Notes under the pieces: generated by a model
What the model was told of the DNA's origin: nothing
The model's input: the letters and a program-made list of their open reading frames with translations, nothing else
Database searches by the model: none
Assembly (NCBI GenBank): GCA_011046015.1
Contig: DSBO01000058.1
Coordinates: 1 to 9,079 of the forward strand
Reading direction: 5' to 3'
Length of the DNA: 9,079 bases
Source of the DNA: Thioalkalivibrio sp.
Lineage (GTDB): Bacteria; Pseudomonadota; Gammaproteobacteria; SpSt-1174
In this document: positions 1-6,528 of the stretch, piece after piece
Numbering within the stretch: the first letter of the stretch is position 1
Layout: every line of letters starts with the position of its first letter
Position numbers and translations under genes: made by a program

Positions 1-585
1 CTGCCAGCGGGCGATCAGGGCCTGCTCGCCGGGCTCCACTTCCAGCGTGTGGAAGAAGGCGACCTCGGGGTCGAGCAGCTCGCCTTCCTCCTGGCCACCC
101 ATGTCGCGGGCCAGACCGGTGAGCTCGGACACCGGGTCGGTGGCCTTGTCACCGGCGGCCGGCAGGGTGAGGGTCGCGGTCTGGGTGTGCGGCGGGTAGC
201 ACACGCCGATGTCGGCACAGCCCTGCGAGCGGGCCTCTAGGGTGATGCGCTCCGAGCTGGCGGTGACAGGGATCTCGATGCGCACACGGTCGCGGAAGAT
301 CTCGACCTCGCCGAAGAATTCGTCCTGCTTGATCTTGCCCGCGGGGATGTTCGGCTGCCCCAGCACGGCGTCGCCATTGGTGACGGCGAATCGGAACTTG
401 TCGCGGTACAGGTAATAGCCCTCGGCCACCTCCCATTCGGCGACCAGGGTCTCGTGGTCGACGGCGCGGGCCTCGAAGCGGAAGGCGACGTCCGGGTCGA
501 GCAGCTCCCCTTCTTCCTGGGCGATCGCGGTCAGGATCGGCAGGGTGAGCAGGAGTAACAGCAGGCGGGTCAGGAGGTTCTTCAT
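1..585 (-). CDS. dsbD: DsbD, thiol:disulfide interchange protein, N-terminal part (runs off window)
   Basis: Only the first 195 codons are present; the reading frame stays open to the window edge. DsbD passes electrons from cytoplasmic thioredoxin across the inner membrane to periplasmic clients. Seen: a signal peptide (MKNLLTRL, then a leucine-rich core, cleavage likely after AIA at residue 22). An alpha (nDsbD) domain follows, with GYYLYRDKF at about residues 56-64 and the redox pair in QGCADIGVCYPP (Cys123, Cys129), as in the family. After it, the segment EEGELLDPDVAF (24-35) recurs as EEGELLDPEVAF (166-177). It is followed by a similar pattern ending ALIARWQ, so a second alpha domain seems to begin where the transmembrane domain would be expected. 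The start ATG overlaps the cutA stop as ATGA, implying coupled translation. The transmembrane and C-terminal thioredoxin domains lie outside the window and are assumed. Identity is confident; the duplication is inferred from about 30 residues. Confidence 0.9.
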   Translation of the reverse strand, partial: MKNLLTRLLLLLLTLPILTAIAQEEGELLDPDVAFRFEARAVDHETLVAEWEVAEGYYLYRDKFRFAVTNGDAVLGQPNIPAGKIKQDEFFGEVEIFRDRVRIEIPVTASSERITLEARSQGCADIGVCYPPHTQTATLTLPAAGDKATDPVSELTGLARDMGGQEEGELLDPEVAFFHTLEVEPGEQALIARWQ

Positions 586-899
586 GTTGTGCTCTCGTCA
601 ATCCAGTTCAGGTAGGCCGCTAGGCCGTGGGTTACGGGGACGGCGATCAGCTCCGGGACGTCGTAGGGATGCAGTTCGCACAGCCGTGCCTTGAGCGGGT
701 CGAAGGCGGCGGCGCGGGTCTTGATGAACAGCTGGTGCTCCTCGCCGCGCTGCGCGGTGCCCTCCCACGTGTATATCGACGTCATGCGGGGCAGCACGTT
801 CACGCAGGCGGCCAGCCGTTCGTCCACCAGCGTGCGCGCCAGGGCCTCGGCGCCTTCGGCGTCGGGGTGGGTCGTGAGCACGAGCAGGGCATCGGTCAT
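582..899 (-). CDS. cutA: CutA divalent-cation tolerance protein
   Basis: The 105-residue protein has the usual CutA length. It carries the family signatures LVDERLAACVNVLP (about 25-38), SIYTWEGTAQRGEEHQLFIKT (41-61, interrupted here only in description), HPYDVPELIAVPV (77-89) and the C-terminal YLNWIDE. CutA forms very stable trimers with a ferredoxin-like fold and binds copper and other divalent metals. It was linked genetically to copper tolerance in E. coli, but its biochemical role is unsettled. No signal peptide is visible, so it is probably cytoplasmic. Its stop codon shares ATGA with the dsbD start, the same cutA-dsbD pairing found in many gammaproteobacteria. Upstream, 44 bp separate it from the adaptor gene. 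No strong ribosome-binding site or promoter was seen there, so it may be read through from the thioredoxin-tolC-adaptor genes. Confidence 0.95.
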   Translation of the reverse strand: MTDALLVLTTHPDAEGAEALARTLVDERLAACVNVLPRMTSIYTWEGTAQRGEEHQLFIKTRAAAFDPLKARLCELHPYDVPELIAVPVTHGLAAYLNWIDESTT

Positions 900-943
900 G
901 GTGATTCGGCGTTCCGGTGGCGTCGTCTCGCGGGTGGGGTGTG

Positions 944-1708
944 TCAGGGCAGTTCGATGATGGCGGCCTGACCGGCGCGCAGCTGTTGCTTGTCTGACGG
1001 TGTGAAGCGCACGACTATTTCATAACGGGGCTTGCTTTCGCCCTGGCGGACCTCCAGCCCCAGGGTCTGGACCTGTCCGTCGTAGCGATCACCCGCGACG
1101 CGCACCGCGACGGCCTGGTCGGGCTCAAGGCGGGCCTGCACGGCCTCGTCGACCCAGGCGCGCGCCAGCATTGGCCGGTCGCTCGCGAGCGTCACCATGG
1201 GTGTGACCTGCAGCGCGTTGCTGATGGTCTCCCCGGGACTGACGTGCACGGCGAGCACGATGCCGGCAAAGGGCGCAACCAGTCGCGTGTCTTCCAGGTC
1301 CACCCGCGAGCGCTGGTGGGCGGCCACGGCCGCGGTGTGATTGGCCTTCGCCACCGACAGCTCGATCTCGACCAGCTGGCGGTCGCGTTCGGCAATGACC
1401 GTGCGCTCGTAGAGCTCCTCGGCGCGCGCGTACTCGCGCTCGGCTTCCTCCAGCGTGAGTTTCAGACGCGTGACGTCGGCGCTGGTGCGGCGCAGCTCGG
1501 CCTGGGCCCGGCGATCGTCGAGCTGGCCGAGGCGGGCGCCGGCCTCGACGCGCTGGCCGGGGACGACGTTGATCTCGCGCACGACCCCCGACGCGGGGGT
1601 GCTCAGCGCGACGCGCTTGGACCAGTCGAGAGTGGCGTCCACGTCCTGGGCCAGGGCCCCGGTGGCGACGACGCCGAGCAGGAGAATCAGGTGGCGCATC
1701 CGTTTCAT
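944..1708 (-). CDS. Short HlyD/RND-type periplasmic adaptor (membrane fusion) protein
   Basis: The 254-residue protein starts with a signal peptide (MKRMRHLILLLGVVATGALA, cleavage likely after residue 20). There is no obvious lipobox. It then shows the adaptor layout. The first half of a biotinyl-lipoyl-like domain contains PASGVVREINVVPGQRVEAG (about 37-56). A charged alpha-helical hairpin (about 70-140, rich in Glu, Arg and Ala) follows. The second lipoyl half is RLVAPFAGIVLAVHVSPGE (about 142-160), and a beta-barrel region runs to the end. Such proteins bridge an inner-membrane transporter to a TolC-type channel. It is well below the 350-400 residues usual for RND adaptors, with little room for a membrane-proximal domain. 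Its start overlaps the tolC-like gene's stop by 4 bp (ATGA), so the two are probably made together. No transporter gene is adjacent. The substrate cannot be told from sequence. Family call is strong; partner and cargo are unknown. Confidence 0.88.
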   Translation of the reverse strand: MKRMRHLILLLGVVATGALAQDVDATLDWSKRVALSTPASGVVREINVVPGQRVEAGARLGQLDDRRAQAELRRTSADVTRLKLTLEEAEREYARAEELYERTVIAERDRQLVEIELSVAKANHTAAVAAHQRSRVDLEDTRLVAPFAGIVLAVHVSPGETISNALQVTPMVTLASDRPMLARAWVDEAVQARLEPDQAVAVRVAGDRYDGQVQTLGLEVRQGESKPRYEIVVRFTPSDKQQLRAGQAAIIELP

Positions 1709-3060
1709 GGGTTAGCCTCGTCAGCGGTCAACGGCGCCTTCTCGCCCGGGGGCAGCAGCGGGCTCAGGGAGGGTTCCCCCGTGAGCCAGGCCAGCCGTTC
1801 CCAGGCCAGCGCCAGTTCGTATTCGGTGCGGTGGGCGAGCAGCCGGGCATCGGACTGCTGCACCATGGCATCGCCCAGGTCGGTCTTGATTTCCAGTTCG
1901 TACTGGGCCCGGCTGCGGTCCAGGTAAAGCTCGCGGTAGTCCTGTCGCACCAGCACCTGTTCCCGCTGGGCCTTGAGCGTCTGGATGGCCTGCCAGGTCT
2001 CCAGCAGCTGCTGGCGCACCCAGTACTCCGTGCGCTCCAGGTCGGCCTGGGCACGGTTGAAGCCGGCACGCGCGCCGGCCACGGCCGCATCCACGCGATC
2101 GCCCGTGTACAGCGGTACGTCCAGCACCAGGCTGGCGACGAACGGCTGGCGGGAGCCGAATTCCTGCTCGTAGGCCCCGGCGGTGATCTCGCTACGCAGG
2201 CTGGGGTAGCGCTGGGCGCGGCTGGCAGCCATTTGCTGGCGGTTGTCGTCGAGCGCCTCGCGGGCGGCCAGCAGGCGCGGATTGCCGCGCAGGGCGACGG
2301 CCAGGAGGGTCTCGTAGTCGGGCAGCTCGGCATCGTTGCCGGGCAGCATCGGCGGCAGCAACCGTGCGGGCAGGCTGGCCGGCCGCCCCAGTGCCTGGGC
2401 CAGCAGCGAGCGGGTGGCGCGCTGGTTGGTCAGGGCCGCCTGACGGCTCATGCGGGTGGCCTGGTATTCGTCTTCCAGCTGCAGCAGGTCGATGTCCGAG
2501 ACCTGCCCCAGTTCGTTGCGGTCGCGGGCTCGGTCCATGGCGACGTAGGCCGTGGCCATGCGTTCGGTCTCGCGTTCGAAGGTGATGTCGGCGAGGATCA
2601 CGTCGAGGAAGCGGCGCATGATGTCCATGTGTCGGCGGGCCTCGGCCTCGCGCAACAGCCATTCAGAGGCGCGCACCCCGGCCTCGGCGGCCTCGATGCC
2701 GCCCTTGCTGCGGCCGAAGTCGTACAGTTCCTTGCGCAGGGTGAGCAGGGCGCGCGAATCGTTGTGCTCATCGGGATAGGTGGCGATGTCGGGCGGCTCG
2801 ACCCAGCGGGCGTCCAGCGAGAGGTTGGCCTCGAAGTCGTTGACCGCGCCGGCGCCGAGGCGGCGCGCCTCGGCGGCCTCCAGCGCCGCATGCGCGGTGG
2901 CCAGATCGGGGTGCGGCGCCTCGGCCAGCGTCAGGGCCTGGTCCAGCGACAGCGGTTCGGGCAGCGGCTCGCTGGCCGCGACCCACGCGGGCGACACCAC
3001 CAGGACGGCGCTCAGGGCCAGCGGACCGGCCAGCCGAGTGGCCAACCGCCCTGGATTCAT
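1705..3060 (-). CDS. TolC-family outer-membrane efflux channel protein
   Basis: The 451-residue protein has a signal peptide (MNPGRLATRLAGPLALSAVL..., cleavage likely near AWVA at 25-28). Two outer-membrane-efflux repeats follow, as in TolC/OprM-type channels. The first opens with PLSLDQALTLAEAPHPDLATA (about 36-56). The second contains NPRLLAAREALDDNRQQMAA and SLVLDVPLYTGDRVDAAVAGA, the family's conserved 'vPly.Gg' strand before long helices. Length is typical. These proteins form trimeric beta-barrels with a long periplasmic alpha-helical tunnel. The gene overlaps the thioredoxin-like gene upstream and the adaptor gene downstream by 4 bp each (ATGA). With the adaptor it makes two of the three parts of a tripartite exporter. 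I assign no symbol because the TolC, CusC and OprM subfamilies cannot be separated by eye. Confidence 0.92.
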   Translation of the reverse strand: MNPGRLATRLAGPLALSAVLVVSPAWVAASEPLPEPLSLDQALTLAEAPHPDLATAHAALEAAEARRLGAGAVNDFEANLSLDARWVEPPDIATYPDEHNDSRALLTLRKELYDFGRSKGGIEAAEAGVRASEWLLREAEARRHMDIMRRFLDVILADITFERETERMATAYVAMDRARDRNELGQVSDIDLLQLEDEYQATRMSRQAALTNQRATRSLLAQALGRPASLPARLLPPMLPGNDAELPDYETLLAVALRGNPRLLAAREALDDNRQQMAASRAQRYPSLRSEITAGAYEQEFGSRQPFVASLVLDVPLYTGDRVDAAVAGARAGFNRAQADLERTEYWVRQQLLETWQAIQTLKAQREQVLVRQDYRELYLDRSRAQYELEIKTDLGDAMVQQSDARLLAHRTEYELALAWERLAWLTGEPSLSPLLPPGEKAPLTADEANP

Positions 3061-3602
3061 TGCGTGCGTGCCTCGCTGCGCTTGTCACGCTTGTACTTGA
3101 TGAAGGTGGTGTTCTGGTAATGCCCCTCGGCGACGAATTCACCGAGCCACATGAACTCTTCCACGCCGGAGGTGGCGCCGGTGTAGCGAGCGACGCGATT
3201 GGCCTCGAGGTCGAAGAAGGCGAACACCGGGGTGGCGCGCACCTGGTTCTGCTTGAAGGCGAAGTCCTTCTGCTTGGTCAGGTTGCCCTGGAAGTCGGTG
3301 ATCTCGATATCACCCTCGATGTCCACGGCGAAGATGCGAAAGTGCTCGCGGAAGTAGTCCTGTACCACCGGCTGGTTGAGTACGTGCTGCTTCATGCGAT
3401 GGCAGAAGGGGCACTCATCCATCTCGAAAAAGATCAGTACGCCCTTCTTGCCTTCGTCGCGGGCCATCTCCAGCTCTTCCTGAAAGTCACCGAAGGTGTC
3501 CTGAAAGAAGTGGCGATAGGGGTCGCGCGGGCCCTCCGCGGCGAACGCCAGCGGGGCGCAGGCGAGCAGGACGAGCAACGTCAGTAGTCGGGTCATGGTC
3601 AT
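3057..3602 (-). CDS. Periplasmic thioredoxin-fold protein with CPFC active site (SoxW/DsbD-gamma-like)
   Basis: From ATG 3602 the protein has 181 residues. That start is chosen because AAGAGGAT lies about 9 nt upstream; the frame stays open to an ATG at 3665 but with no comparable site. A signal peptide is visible (MTMTRLLTLLVLLACAPLAFA, cut near residue 21). Cys15 in LLAC is a weak lipoprotein alternative. The mature part has the thioredoxin pattern: strand VLIFFEMDE, then C64-PF-C67-H, helix, strand FRIFAVDIE and the cis-proline strand RATPVFAFF (Pro125), then ARYTG. The family includes SoxW-like and thioredoxin-related periplasmic reductases, which are kept reduced by DsbD or CcdA. Here dsbD lies at the far end of the same operon, so being a DsbD client is plausible but inferred. 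It is the first gene of the run and overlaps the tolC-like gene by ATGA. Confidence 0.88.
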   Translation of the reverse strand: MTMTRLLTLLVLLACAPLAFAAEGPRDPYRHFFQDTFGDFQEELEMARDEGKKGVLIFFEMDECPFCHRMKQHVLNQPVVQDYFREHFRIFAVDIEGDIEITDFQGNLTKQKDFAFKQNQVRATPVFAFFDLEANRVARYTGATSGVEEFMWLGEFVAEGHYQNTTFIKYKRDKRSEARTQ

Positions 3603-3629
3603 GGCGAATCCATCCTCTTGAGGGGGTCG

Positions 3630-3659
3630 ATTATCTCCAAGCGCCGGTGCGCCTGCCAG
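3630..3659 (-). promoter_or_regulatory. Candidate sigma-70 promoter for the thioredoxin-tolC-adaptor operon
   Basis: Reading the minus strand, CTGGCA (3659-3654, four of six matches to TTGACA) is followed by an 18-bp spacer and GATAAT (3635-3630, five of six to TATAAT). Transcription would begin near 3623. That leaves a leader of about 20 nt containing the AAGAGGAT ribosome-binding site before ATG 3602. Position fits well, but the -35 is weak. Confidence 0.35.
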
Positions 3660-3681
3660 TCGCATCTGTTCATCGGTGACT

Positions 3682-3693
3682 GTGCATTTGCAC
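3682..3693. promoter_or_regulatory. Small palindrome GTGCA-TT-TGCAC in the divergent intergenic region
   Basis: A perfect 5-bp inverted repeat with a 2-bp centre lies between the divergent thioredoxin-like and GlcG-like genes. It sits just upstream of the AT-rich box CTCTATATATTA (3714-3725), which may hold the -10 of the plus-strand genes. It could be an operator, for example for the response regulator encoded downstream. A palindrome this short can arise by chance. No clear -35/-10 pair for the plus-strand genes was found. Confidence 0.2.
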
Positions 3694-3778
3694 GTTATGC
3701 CTGCGCGAGGGCACTCTATATATTACAGAACGCGATTTTTCCGGCCGGTTCGCGGCCACCCGCAGGAGGATTAAGGGC

Positions 3779-4273
3779 ATGGGCAAGCTGAAATGGGCGC
3801 CGCTGGCGGCGGCATGCATGGTGTGGTCGGCAGCACTGGCCGCCAGCCCGGTGGTGACGACCCAGAGTCTGAGCCTGGACACGGCCAACCGCATGGCGGT
3901 GGCCGCGGCCGGGGCCTGCGCCGAGATGGACTACACGGTGGGCGTCGCGGTGGTGGACCGTGGTGGCAACCTGCAGGCCTTCGTGCGCGATCCGCTGGCC
4001 GGTCCGCACACCATCGATGTGGCCATCCAGAAGGCCTACGCCGCCACCAGCTTCCAGACGCCGACGCTGGCGATGGGCGACATGCCCACCCTCAACCATG
4101 CGCCGCGCGTGCTGCTGGTGGGGGGCGGCGTGCCGGTGGAAGTGGGTGGCATCCACTTCGGCGGCATCGGCGTTTCCGGTGCGCCACGGCGCAAGGTGGC
4201 GGGCGACGTGGACGACGAGTGCGCCCGCGCCGGGATCGAAGCGGTGCGTACGGACATCGAGTTCGCCCAGTAA
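3779..4273 (+). CDS. Secreted GlcG/HbpS-family (haem-binding type) protein
   Basis: The 164-residue protein starts at an ATG 9 nt after a strong AGGAGG (3764-3769). It has a signal peptide (MGKLKWAPLAAACMVWSAALA, cut near residue 21-22), so the mature protein should be periplasmic. The rest matches the GlcG/HbpS (DUF336) family: LDTANRMAVAAAGACAEM (about 33-50), VGVAVVDRGGNLQAFVRD (54-71), the central helix TIDVAIQKAYAATSF (77-91), then GGGVPVE and IHFGGIGVSGAP near 124-135. Family members form oligomers; Streptomyces HbpS binds haem and iron and modulates the SenS kinase. The next two genes, 6 bp downstream, are a histidine kinase and response regulator, so a sensor-accessory role is the leading inference. 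The other known context, glycolate utilisation (glcG), is not supported here. Haem ligands cannot be assigned by eye. Confidence 0.88.
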   Translation: MGKLKWAPLAAACMVWSAALAASPVVTTQSLSLDTANRMAVAAAGACAEMDYTVGVAVVDRGGNLQAFVRDPLAGPHTIDVAIQKAYAATSFQTPTLAMGDMPTLNHAPRVLLVGGGVPVEVGGIHFGGIGVSGAPRRKVAGDVDDECARAGIEAVRTDIEFAQ

Positions 4274-4279
4274 CCGGGG

Positions 4280-5707
4280 ATGCGACTGCCGCTCAAATAC
4301 CAGGTCGCGCTGGCGCCGGCGCTCATCATCGTGCTGCTGGTCGCGCTCATCGTCTACCTGCAGTACGAGCTCAACGCAATTCGCGCCGAGAACGAGGCGG
4401 TGCGCGAGTGGACGCGGGTGGTGGAGACTGCCGGCGCGGCCGTGGGCGGGGCCGTCAACCTCGACCAGGTGGCCGGCTACATCGACTGGACCCGCCGCAC
4501 CGATGCGGGGAACGTTGCGGCTTTGGAGGATTTCCACTTCCGCTACCTCGACCAATATCGCGACCTGCGCCAGACCCTGGCCTATCCGGGCTACTGGGAT
4601 CGGCTGAGCGATGAATCGCGCCGCTTCATCGAGGCGATCGACCAGGACATCCGCTACGCCGAACCGCTGGACACCGACCGCGCCCGCATTGCGCTGGCGG
4701 AGCTCATCCCCCGGCTCGAGGAAGTGCAGAGCAGCTTCCTCGCTAAGCGCCGCTACGCCTTCACCGAGTATTACCGCAACGTCAACCGGCTCACCAGCAG
4801 TCTGGGTGTGGTGGCGACCATCACCCTGGTGGCCGGGGTGCTGATCGCCGTCATCGCGAGCCTGTGGACCATGCGCACCACGCGTCGGCGGTTGCAGCGG
4901 CTCGCCCAGGAGGCCGGCGCCGTGTGCGAGCTGCGTGAGCCGGGCAGTACCTCGTTGGTCTTCGGCCGCGACGAGCTCGAGGATCTCGCCGCCTGCATGC
5001 AGAACATGACCCGGCGGCTGGTCGACGTGGTGGGCTCGGAAAAGCTGCTGGAAGGCGCCGAGGAGGAGCGCCGGCGGATCGCCATGGATATCCACGACCA
5101 GACCCTGGCCGATATCACCAGTCTGATGCGCGAAGCGCGGGCCCTGAGCGAGGTGAAGGGGTTGGACGAGACCTCGCGCCGGCGGCTGGCCGGGCTCGCA
5201 CAGGGCCTGGAAGAGCTGACGGGCGACATGCGCCGTGTCATCGACGACCTGCATCCACAGACGCTGGAAATCCTGGGGCTGGGGGCGGCGCTGCGCTCCC
5301 ACCTGGAAAAGCGCCTGGGCGGCGAGGGCCAGCCGGCGTTCTACCTGAACATCGACCGTGAGGGCGAACGGCGGCTGACACCCTTCGCCCGCCTCGGGCT
5401 GTACCGGATCCTGGTCGAGGCCGCGCACAACGTCGTGCGTCATGCCGCGGCCACGCGCTACGAGATCGACGGGCGCCTGCAGGACGACACCCTGGTGCTG
5501 ACGCTGGAGGATAACGGCCGCGGCATGCGGGTCGAGGAGGTGCGCGGGCAGGGGCGGGGCATTCTCAACATCGAGCGTCGCGCCCGCGCCATCGGCGCCG
5601 AGGTGAGCTGGGGCCGGTCGCGCTTCAGCCAGGGCACGCGGCTCGAGGTACGCGTACCGCTGACTGCGACCACCCCCGCCGATCACCCGAGGCAGGCCCA
5701 TGGCTGA
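4280..5707 (+). CDS. Two-TM sensor histidine kinase, NarL/HisKA_3 type
   Basis: The 475-residue membrane kinase begins 6 bp after the GlcG/HbpS-like gene. That spacing and the weak GGGG before the ATG suggest translational coupling. Seen: TM1 (about 8-27, APALIIVLLVALIVYL), a mostly helical periplasmic region (about 30-172) and TM2 (about 174-195, VVATITLVAGVLIAVIASLW). A HAMP-like linker runs to about 252. The HisKA_3 dimerisation helix EEERRRIAMDIHDQTLADI carries the likely phospho-acceptor His272, with DDLHPQTLEILGLGAAL after it. The HATPase_c domain has the N-box RILVEAAHNVVRHA (Asn384), the D-box DNGRGM (from Asp411) and the G-box GQGRGILNIERRARAIGAEV (about 424-442). It should phosphorylate the regulator whose gene overlaps by 8 bp. 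The periplasmic region matches no sensor domain I recognise and is a candidate docking surface for the secreted protein upstream. Streptomyces SenS has more membrane segments, so this is an analogue at most. Confidence 0.93.
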   Translation: MRLPLKYQVALAPALIIVLLVALIVYLQYELNAIRAENEAVREWTRVVETAGAAVGGAVNLDQVAGYIDWTRRTDAGNVAALEDFHFRYLDQYRDLRQTLAYPGYWDRLSDESRRFIEAIDQDIRYAEPLDTDRARIALAELIPRLEEVQSSFLAKRRYAFTEYYRNVNRLTSSLGVVATITLVAGVLIAVIASLWTMRTTRRRLQRLAQEAGAVCELREPGSTSLVFGRDELEDLAACMQNMTRRLVDVVGSEKLLEGAEEERRRIAMDIHDQTLADITSLMREARALSEVKGLDETSRRRLAGLAQGLEELTGDMRRVIDDLHPQTLEILGLGAALRSHLEKRLGGEGQPAFYLNIDREGERRLTPFARLGLYRILVEAAHNVVRHAAATRYEIDGRLQDDTLVLTLEDNGRGMRVEEVRGQGRGILNIERRARAIGAEVSWGRSRFSQGTRLEVRVPLTATTPADHPRQAHG

Positions 5708-6428
5708 GCGCGAGATCATCGTCGCCGAAGACAACCCCCGTGACCGCGAGTTTCTCGCCGCTGCCCTGGCCGGCGAGCAGGTTCGCTTTTTCGACAACGG
5801 CCGCGAGGCACTGGACTACGCCGGCACACAGGTCGATCCGTTGGTGCTGAGTGACATCCAGATGCCGGGCCTGAACGGCATCGATCTCGCCGAGCAGCTG
5901 TGGGCGGCGCGGCCCTCGGCGCGCATCGTGTTCTGGTCACAGTTCGACGACGAGATGTACCTGCGTGCGCTGGCCGGCATCATTCCGCCCGAGACGGTCT
6001 ACGGCTATGTGCTCAAGTCCAACCCGAGCGAGACGCTGGCGCGGGCCGTGGCGGCCGTGTTCGACGATGCCCAGTGCTGGCTGGACCCGCAGGTGCGGCC
6101 GGTGGAGGCGCGCTCGCGCAAGGCCGGCAGCGCCGTCACCGACGTCGAGTACGAGGTCCTCATCGACATCGCCCTGGGGCTGACCGACAACATGATCGGG
6201 CGGCGCCGCTACCTGTCGCGGCGCGGGGTGCAGAGCCGGCTGAAGTCGCTGTACGCCAAGCTCGGTGTGGACCAGGATCAGTTTGCCGCCGAAGGCGTCG
6301 GCGAGGCCTTCAACATGCGCGCCCGCGCGGTGTCCGTGGCCCTGCGCCGCGGGCTGGTGAACGCCCACGAACTCGAGCAGGAAGAGGCCGTGCTGGCCGA
6401 GTGGCTGGCGCGGGAGCGGGCGCGCTGA
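5700..6428 (+). CDS. Response regulator, receiver domain plus divergent LuxR-type DNA-binding domain
   Basis: The 242-residue protein starts inside the kinase gene (ATGGCTGA, 8-bp overlap), so it is almost certainly the cognate regulator. The receiver domain (about 5-125) has the acidic pair Glu10-Asp11, the phospho-acceptor Asp52 in VLSDIQMPGLNG, Ser80 at the Thr/Ser switch position (IVFWS) and Lys106 (YVLKSNP). The C-terminal part (about 145-190) reads VTDVEYEVLIDIALGLTDN, then MIGRRRYLSRRGVQSRLKSL, then YAKLGV. This follows the LuxR helix-turn-helix frame: conserved start, 'GL' turn and KLGV end. The usual REREVL and KEIA motifs are replaced, and the DNA-recognition stretch is arginine-rich. 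A tail of about 50 residues ending in a Glu/Arg helix follows, which is longer than usual for NarL-type regulators. Target genes are unknown; autoregulation of this operon or of the divergent operon is possible. Confidence 0.9.
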   Translation: MAEREIIVAEDNPRDREFLAAALAGEQVRFFDNGREALDYAGTQVDPLVLSDIQMPGLNGIDLAEQLWAARPSARIVFWSQFDDEMYLRALAGIIPPETVYGYVLKSNPSETLARAVAAVFDDAQCWLDPQVRPVEARSRKAGSAVTDVEYEVLIDIALGLTDNMIGRRRYLSRRGVQSRLKSLYAKLGVDQDQFAAEGVGEAFNMRARAVSVALRRGLVNAHELEQEEAVLAEWLARERAR

Positions 6429-6429
6429 T

Positions 6430-6448
6430 TCGCGAATCGCGATTTTTT
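6430..6448 (+). terminator. Candidate Rho-independent terminator after the sensor operon
   Basis: TCGCG (6430-6434), a 3-nt AAT loop and CGCGA (6438-6442) form a GC-rich 5-bp hairpin, followed at once by six T residues (6443-6448). It begins 2 bp after the regulator stop codon and lies before the fxsA promoter, where a terminator is expected. The stem is short. The region also contains two overlapping perfect palindromes, GATTCGCGAATC and AATCGCGATT. Confidence 0.5.
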
Positions 6449-6459
6449 GCGCCGCGGCC

Positions 6460-6488
6460 CTTGAAAAGTAGGCGCGCCGGGCCCATTT
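6460..6488 (+). promoter_or_regulatory. Sigma-32 (heat-shock) promoter for fxsA
   Basis: CTTGAAA (6460-6466, preceded by CC as in the extended CCCTTGAA box) is separated by 14 bp from GCCCATTT (6481-6488). The RpoH consensus is CTTGAAA, then about 14 bp, then CCCCATNT. Only the first base of the -10 box differs. Transcription would start near 6495, leaving a leader of about 35 nt before fxsA. From memory, fxsA belongs to the sigma-32 regulon of E. coli, which supports the reading. Confidence 0.7.
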
Positions 6489-6528
6489 CCAGTCGTTCCA
6501 TTCATCCCCCACCCCCCGAGGGGCCCGC

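Noticed and set aside
1831..3120. 429-codon plus-strand frame across the tolC-like gene
   Set aside because: It is antisense to a gene with clear TolC-family motifs. The low-complexity Gly/Gln/Val-rich product is typical of shadow frames.
3603..3665. Upstream start at ATG 3665 for the thioredoxin-like protein
   Set aside because: It would put 21 hydrophilic residues before the signal peptide. ATG 3602 has a good ribosome-binding site and places the signal peptide at the N-terminus.
3716..5797. 693-codon open frame on the minus strand opposite the GlcG-like and kinase genes
   Set aside because: It is the antisense shadow of two well-supported genes in GC-rich DNA. Its product is His/Arg/Gln-rich with no domain pattern.
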